From Zizania palustris (Eukaryota; Streptophyta; Magnoliopsida; Poales; Poaceae), in the NCBI GenBank assembly GCA_019279435.1, contig JAAALK010000086.1, forward strand, positions 22,427,913 to 22,491,912: a DNA stretch of 64,000 nt. The letters are read 5' to 3'. Under the pieces are notes generated by a model. The model was not told where the DNA came from and did not search any database. It saw only the letters and a program-made list of their open reading frames with translations. Both the position numbers and the translations under genes were made by a program. Positions within the stretch are counted from its first letter, which is position 1. Each line of letters opens with the position of its first letter. Below, piece after piece: positions 57,516 through 64,000 of this stretch.

Positions 57516-60072
57516 CTAGGAAACTTGGGCCGGCCTTGGAGACAAGGCGGGACCAGGCGCAACCCTGTCCTCAGGAGCCGACTCCGGGCCATCCGAGTCG
57601 CTGGCAAGAAGGGAAGCAGTGGTGACTTTAGAGGCAGGAACGCCACAAAGAGAGCAGGCTGAGTGTTGAATCTGCTGGATTGAAAGAGAGGGAAGAATGG
57701 AATTGGACCTCGAGATGTTGATGAAGTCTTCAATAGCTGGAAAGGCTTGGATGGAGGGGCCTGCCTTGGCGGAGTGGATGTTTCGCTTGAAGCCCAAAGA
57801 CTTGATTTTGAGCCGAAGGCTCCGCCTGAGATCTTTGTCCGATATAGGGGTCTTGTCCTTGCGAGGAACACCCGTGGCGACAGGGGTCGGCTGAGTCGGC
57901 AGGACGACAGGAGCCGAAACCGACGGCCCAGCAGCCTTCGGGCGCCTGGAGTAGACGAGCCTGATGGGGGGCCGCAGGGGCTGCGGAGGAGCTTGCGGGG
58001 GGTCTTGAGCAGCCGGGAGGTGTATTGGGAGGATGAGATTGACTTGACCTGCGTCTTCCGTTGGGGCGGGTGGTGGCGACTGCGGGGGGGGGGGAGGCAC
58101 CGCCAGGACAACCTCCATGGAAGATTCGGAGGAAATGCCCGAAGCCGCCTCACTGTTCTCTTCGGCCCCAGCCTCGGGAACCATGGGTTCGAGATCCTCC
58201 TGGCCGAAGTGGAAGAGGTGGAGTTGCTCTTCTTCTTCTTCCGCAAGGTTGGCACCCGGCAAAGTCATGCGGAAAGTGCGGAGGGTGCCATTGGTCCACC
58301 AACGGGCCGAAAAGCTGCTGATCGGCCCAGTGTTGCACCCATTCCGGTTCGCCTGGCTGGACCGGCTCCAGGAAGGGGTGAGGGTTGCCGTTGTTTGGGG
58401 GGGGCCGGGTCCTCGTCGCCCGGCCAGTGATCAGCGAGGTCAGACTAAAGGAGGAACACCGGGAAGGTCCAGGAGCGACCAGCTCCGTCCAACTCCCGAC
58501 CGTGTTTGACAGTGAGACTTATGGGCACGTCGAGATCATCATCGTAGAGGACCTTGACAGAACCCTAGCGAAGCTGGGGTCTTGTGTGTGCCAGAACAGG
58601 AGCTGACCGAAGGACGAGCAAATTTGTTGCAGGAAGTCGAGGGACTTGAGGTCCAGGGGGTAGCCTAGGAACATGAACCACCCAGCGCGCGCAAACGGTG
58701 CTTGCTTGCAGTTTTTGGCTTCATTGTGCTTGACGAAGCGAATCATCCGATCGTGGACGACAAAGGGCGGGGAGTTGACAATAAAGTCCCGTTCGACGAT
58801 ATCGCCGAACTTGAAGATCCCAACTCCCAGAGGATGGAGGCTGTATCTGTCCACTTGGAGGAGCAGGTTGTTGACGACATGGTGGCGGATGGCGATCAGG
58901 AGGTTCATCCGATCACCAGGAGGGACGACACCATCACACTCGGCAATGGCGAAACTCTCATGACGGGGGATGATGTCCCCAGAGAGTGCGACATTGGCCC
59001 GTTGCTTGCGCAGCTGGCCGCCACCATCCCGGAGAGTGCCGCCGAAAGGGAGGAAGGGGAGTGGGTTCACCGGAAAGTTGGCCATGGCGGGAGGGGGAAG
59101 TGGGAGAGGGACCGAGGAGGAGAAGAGGACGATTGAGGACGGAGAGTGGGAGGGCGGGGGTGCTAAGGAAGCTGAAGCAACTATCGAGGTAGGCGGGAGT
59201 GGAAACGGCAGGGGGCAAATTGCAGTTGGGGGGCTGGAAGGGGGTGAAAATACAGGGGGGGCCGGGGCAGAGTGCAGGAGGGCGAGAGGGAAAGGGGTGA
59301 GGAAAAACTGGGGGTAGGAAGAAAAAGACCCGGCTGATGGGAGCCATAAATGCGGGGCAGTGGAGGGGACACAGGCGTGACCGGTGGCGAGCCCAAGGCG
59401 GCGGGGGGAGATGGGCGATGAGACAGATCACGATTCAGACGAGAGAAGATATGGCCTAGAGGGATTTGGCGCAGAGGGGCCGGTGAGGGAACAGTGTCAG
59501 ATGAGGCGCCCGAGGAGAACTTGCCGAGGATGGAGGGTTTGGCACTGTTCAATTTGAAAACGGTATTGGCCGAGGGAGGAGAAGGGGGGGCTTTGTCGGA
59601 GACAAAGCGGCAGGGCGCAAGACGGTGGGAAAAAGAAGGGCAGGCAACAAGGGGGCAGGAGATGGAGCCCACCAGGATCGACGGAGGGCGGGGGGAGACA
59701 GAAGGCTTAGGGTTCATGCCGAAGACGGTGATCTTCTCCGAGAAGGAGACCTTTCGGCGAGGGCAGGGGGGAACTGGGGGACGGGGACGCCTCAGCAGAG
59801 GACGATGACTAGGGAGTGGCGGAGGTCGACGAGCAGGAGTCCAACTGGCCTCTTCCTCGACGTTCCAACGGGCGACTTCACGGGGCCAATCTGGGCCACC
59901 ATCACGCCAGAGGTGGAAGTAAACATCGAAGTGATCAGTGATGATCCTTCGGAGACGAATGATGGAGAGGCCAACAGCTTTCGAAAAAAACCGAAAACCG
60001 AAAGTGCCTCTCTTGGACAAACAAGACATGGAACCCTGCCGGAGAGCCGCCTAGACAGGCGTGCAGGGCCAT
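57516..60072 (-). pseudogene. LINE ORF1 (DUF4283-like nucleic-acid binding), multiple frame breaks
   Basis: Begins with an ATG at 60072 (MALHACLGGS) and has a typical grass LINE ORF1 N-terminus (HFRFSVF, then VYFHLWRDGGPDWPREVARW after a frame slip in the seven-A run at 59984-59990). A proline-rich middle follows. A DUF4283-like region (from about 59085: MANFPVNPLPFLPF ... PFARAGWFMFLGYPLD) then breaks frame near 58557. The C-terminal part (from 58268) is acidic and Pro-rich with no visible CCHC knuckle. At least three frame breaks exist. The usual function is RNA binding for LINE particles. Confidence 0.65.
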
Positions 60073-60407
60073 GCTAACGGAAGAGACGGTTAGCCGGAAG
60101 GTGAAACGCCTGAAAACCGCAAGAAGAGAGAAGGAGCCCGCCGGAGAGGAGGAGGGGTGATGAACTGGGGAGGAGAAGCGAGAGAAAATGGAGCGCTGGA
60201 ACACACAACCCGGCGAGAAGTCCCAGGGCTCTACCAGCTCCCTGAGGGAGGGATCCCGGTCGAGCTCGACCAAACGCAGAACAGCGGGAGAGCCGGTGAC
60301 CGGACAGCGGGGACACAGGAAAACTAACCCGGAGGAAGAGGTCATGGCGCAGGTCGGAGAAGCGGGCCGCAGGTTCCGGCGGAGAAGGAGACGAGAGCGG
60401 GGGCCAT

Positions 60408-60422
60408 AGGACAAGCTTTATT
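60408..60422. repeat. Target-site duplication of LINE, copy at its 5' end
   Basis: Exact repeat of aggacaagctttatt; lies 112 bp inside the CDPK intron from the exon 6 donor. Confidence 0.9.
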
Positions 60423-63400
60423 GCATATTTGCATCCATTGTTTGCATATTCAATATTATACATATCCACCAAAATAATATATAAGTATAACCAAGTTATA
60501 TCCCACATCAGGAAGTTTAACACTATTACTTACATTGTCCTGATCAGCTTCGCTGATGACATCATCAAGAAAAGCATCTGACATGTTATGCTCTTTACAA
60601 GCTTGCTGCAGTTCATCCACCGTGATGTAACCACTTCCATCTTTGTCAAAATATGAAAAGCTGCCACTAGATGTTCCTCTCGCTCCAGTTATTGAGATGC
60701 AATGTTGCAGCAATGAATTCAATGTAATCAATTGTACCGCTGTTGTCTATATCTGCCTGATGAATCGAATGAACAAAGGGGACAATGTAAGCTTCTTGAT
60801 TTACTGTGTTATAACAGAATAAGGAAAAAATTGGAAAGGCAAATTTTATCCGCTGTATGTTTCCTAATCATATAGAAAATGACTAACGGGACAAAAATGC
60901 ATTTGTAACTACTTCTCTCTTTAGCAATGAGCAGTCAAGTAATTTTGTGAGGTGGCAAAGCGAGTTTCTTAAATCTCAATATATTTCAAAGTAACATACA
61001 CCAAAAGGTGTTTTGCTCAGGGCAACTTTAAGTTCTAGGTCCTTCAATACTATCTAAAAAAAGGTTCTAGGTCCTTTACACTGAAGAAATCCAAAGCAGC
61101 ATTCAAATAGGTCATAGCTAACTTACTGCATCCATGAGATCACGAATCTCAGTATCCCTTAGTGTGGAGCCATATTTTCTGAAGCCTTCTTTAAGCTTAT
61201 CATAAGTAATTGCACCACTGTTATCAGTGTCCATAGTCTGGAACATTTCCTTCAACCCAGCGATCTCCTCCTCTGAGAGTCTCTCAGCTATTACCTGTTG
61301 GGGAGAACACAAATTGTCCATAAATGCAAAGCCCAGAAATCACGCTTCACCACAATACAAAAATTCCAGAATTTAACAATGTTTGTCTCAATGACTCCCT
61401 CTATAAGGATAGACTGAAAAGAAATGATCACATACATCAATCCTGCCAACACTAGACAAATGATTCCAACCACATTTAAGAAATCTGATGGGTGGGTGAC
61501 TGCTCAGCAAGACAACACAAAAAACATAGGATTGTCCAAATAGATGGCAATTGAACACATTACAGTTTTTGTAGAATCAATAAAAAGTCACTACAAAAAC
61601 TAATTAACATCTGGCAATGAAATGCATCTGCATTCTGCAACGCAATTCATTGCAAATTGAGAGGCTGAGCAAACAGCCTATTGCAGAGTAAAATGCTAAA
61701 AATAATGTCATCATAATATCATGTACCATAAAGCTGACAATCAAATACTTAAGCTAGAGTTACTACGCACCCGCAAAGCCAGCTTCTTCAACTTATTCAT
61801 TGCAGAGAACTGCTTAATGCGAGATAGGACAGCTGGATCAAGAGGTCGATCAGGAGCAACTCCGTGATCACAAATCCATGGATGGCCTGAGAACAAGTTC
61901 TAGCGTTACTTTTTGCCTAGAGTTGCAAACATGTCAAGTGAAAGGATATATTAAGGCATTAAAGAACTAACATAGAACGGCATGAGCTGTTAAGCGTTCC
62001 TTTGGACGGGGATTGAGCATTCTTGTTATAAGATCTTTTGCACTATCAGATATCACAGGCCATGGATCACCATCAAAATTAACAACACCTTTCAATATAG
62101 CATCAAATATTCCTTTCCGCGTGTCTGCATTGTATACATTTAAAATGTCAGTCTACATTCACCAGAACTCATGCTTCCCAAGTTAATTGAAGGGGAAATC
62201 AAATAATTACCTCCCCAGAATGGGGGCACGCCACTTAGTAAATGTAGAGAATGACACCAGCAGTCCATACATCAGCTTCCGGTCCATAATTTTTCAACAG
62301 CACTTCTGGAGCTACATAAAATGGGCTTCCAACAACATCCGTAAAAACTTGATCTAAAGGGGGGAAACAAGAATAAAAGGGGGCATGAGTACAGAATGCA
62401 TAAAAATATTCTTACATTATCCTAATGTAGACTGTAGAAATAAAGAAAAATTCCAAAATACAGAGTTATATATGTTTATTAGAACAAAATGCGATTCGGC
62501 TTCCATCTTTTCCCACTCCCATTTAACTAATGAATGCTTCCCAGTGAACATCTTCCATCAGTTTACTCTGGCATCCCAACTGTTTGCCAATGAACCTGCA
62601 TTTCAGACCTTGCACCATGCGGTAAACTAATAAAACAATTTTGCCACTGCTATCTTGAATGTTTCACAAACCACCCAACCAAACTATTCAGAAACTGGGA
62701 ATTGCAGTTGCATCTTAACTCGATGTATTCCCCGTCCTTCCTAATTTCGGCGGCTTCATGATTCCAGGAAAGCTTGTTTCCAAACACGTCACCTATATTC
62801 CCATATTGCATTAAGATTATAACCTTCCAGCACAATTTTCGATCTTATCTTGTTAACTGAACACATTCCGTGCAATAAAACACAACGTAATAGTGGATTA
62901 AAAGCACGATGTTAAAATTTATGGGTTCTGCATCAGTAGCTCACCGGGCTTGAAGAAGACTGAGAGACCAAAATCGATGGCCTTAAGTGAGAGGTCATCG
63001 TCCTCGTTGACAAGCAGAAAGTTCTCGGGCTTGAGATCCCTGTGCATGACCCCGAGCGAGTGGCAGGCCTCGACGACCCCAACGATGATCCGCGTGAGCT
63101 CGGTGGCCTTGCGCTCGCTGTAGTGGCCATGCTGTATGATGCGCTCGAAGAGCTCGCCGCCGGCGCAGAGCTCCATGACGATGTGCACGCATAGCTTGTC
63201 CTCGTAGGCGCGCCTGATGGCGACGATGTTTTCGTGTCCGGAGAGGTGGTGCATGATCTGGATCTCGCGGCGCACGTCGTCCATGTCCTCCTTGGTGATG
63301 AGCTTGCGCTTGGAGATGGACTTGCAGGCGTAGTCCACCCCAGTGGAAATCTCCGTGCAGAGGTACGTGGTGCCGAACTGCCCCTGCCCGAGTATCCTGC

Positions 63401-63678
63401 CCATCGCGTAGAGGTCGAGGAGGTTGGGGGTGGGGTGGCTAAGCACCGGCCCGAGGTCAGCGGGCGCTGGGCCGTGCCTCATGTCAGCGCCCGGCGCCGA
63501 CACGGGGGCCGGGTGATCGTCCGTCATGGCGGCTGCAGGCGGGCGGGAGGGCTTCGTCGGCCAGTCAGCTGCTGAGGCCACGGCGGCGTTATCCTCGGTA
63601 TCTTGTCGCTGCGGACGAGGCGTGCCTGAAGCTATGCAGGTTCTTGGATCTAAGGCAACCGCTGCATGCGTTGCCCAT

Positions 63679-64000
63679 CAAACGACGGGGAGAATCCGCC
63701 GGCCACGCGCATCAAGCTCACAGAAACGGCAGAGCTGATAGAGGGTGAGACCGAGGGGAAGAGGAAGGCCGGAGGATGTAACGAACACGAAAAGATGTCT
63801 CTCGTGCAAGTTTCTGACGGACCACTCTAACTGCCAGGAAGCTTCTGGAGTTCTGGGTTTGAATTTGCTGTTTGGATAACCCGCTAATTATTACAGTAAT
63901 TCACTTTTATCTTCTTACTAAATATTTTATTCATTTAATATCTCTTATATGATATATATATATATATCAGTTTATAGTATTATTTTCTTATTAATAAAGA
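63679..64000. promoter_or_regulatory. CDPK 5' leader and upstream DNA to window end
   Basis: GC-rich leader for about 100 bp, then AT-rich DNA with a short (TA)n run near 63951-63966. No clear TATA box could be assigned; the promoter may continue beyond the window. Confidence 0.4.

Larger units (their letters stand above)
53570..60407 (-). mobile_element. Full-length L1-type LINE, 6.8 kb, in CDPK intron
   Basis: Lies in the same orientation as the CDPK. It ends in a short A-run (T-run at 53570-53576 on the plus strand) and is bounded by a 15 bp target duplication. ORF1 (about 60072-57516) and ORF2 (57278-53661) are both recognisable and the 5' end is present, so this is not the usual 5'-truncated copy. 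ORF2 carries one nonsense codon; ORF1 has several frame breaks. Confidence 0.92.
52717..63678 (-). pseudogene. Calcium-dependent protein kinase (CDPK), seven exons, four frame breaks
   Basis: Exons: 62945-63678 (ATG at 63678, MGNACSG, so Gly2 myristoylation and Cys5 palmitoylation sites), 62211-62353, 61972-62124, 61771-61886, 61127-61294, 60534-60756 and 52717-52839. Kinase motifs: GQGQFG, YACKSI, HRDLKPEN, DFGLS and VAPEVL. An autoinhibitory segment (RIKQFSAMNKLKKLALR) and four EF-hands (DTDNSGAIT, DIDNSGTID, DKDGSGYIT, DQDNDGRID) follow. All splice sites are canonical and phases fit if four small breaks are discounted: near 63600; one base missing at the A-run 62240-62242; and one base missing at each of 60656-60659 and 60689-60690, all but the first in homopolymers. 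Either a recent pseudogene or base-call errors. A LINE fills the last intron. Confidence 0.8.

Noticed and set aside
57747..58430. A plus-strand frame opposite LINE ORF1
   Set aside because: Antisense of ORF1; low-complexity Arg/Gly-rich composition and no recognised family.

Overview
This window looks like nuclear DNA from a grass (Poaceae, probably a panicoid relative of sorghum, maize or Setaria). The coding starts are GC-rich and gene families have GT-AG introns. The closest recalled homologues are monocot proteins, and the spacers are full of grass MITEs, a MULE, a LINE and LTR retrotransposons. This was read by eye; no database search was run.

Layout. (1) 0-20 kb: a same-strand cluster of four FCS-like zinc finger (FLZ) genes at 2.7, 5.1, 9.8 and 17.5 kb. 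The first two are intronless near-duplicates; the last two keep one phase-2 intron at the same codon inside the zinc finger. The spacers hold several MITEs and a fold-back element. (2) 21.7-25.5 kb: a MULE DNA transposon with ~129 bp terminal inverted repeats and a perfect 9 bp target duplication, carrying a decayed transposase and a convergent GRF-type zinc-finger ORF. It sits just upstream of a dead GT77-like glycosyltransferase gene (25.7-27.5 kb). (3) 30.1-37.7 kb: a truncated NOC4-like (ribosome biogenesis) pseudogene whose first exon is split by a 6.5 kb non-autonomous LTR retrotransposon with a 5 bp target duplication. A second LTR/gag remnant with a classic primer-binding site follows at 38-39.6 kb.

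(4) 40.8-41.4 kb: an intact intronless ATL-type RING-H2 E3 ligase gene. (5) 44.7-46.9 kb: a four-exon MCD1-like plastid-division gene. (6) 47.6-49.3 kb: an AAGAB/p34-like pseudogene on the minus strand, holding in an intron a 155 bp 5S-rRNA-derived retroposon with poly(A) and a perfect 14 bp target duplication. (7) 49.45-52.1 kb: an intact 886-residue PLS-DYW pentatricopeptide protein, divergent from the p34 relic. (8) 52.7-63.7 kb, minus strand: a seven-exon calcium-dependent protein kinase (CDPK) locus. It is expanded by a 6.8 kb LINE in its last intron (15 bp target duplication) and interrupted by four small frame breaks in its exons.

The genes do not form one pathway. The apparently live genes are the four FLZs (SnRK1 adaptor family), the ATL ligase, MCD1 and the DYW protein. 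The rest records repeated transposon insertion and gene decay, with nonsense changes biased to Trp codons by G-to-A. The most unusual single item is the 5S-derived, poly(A)-tailed retroposon.
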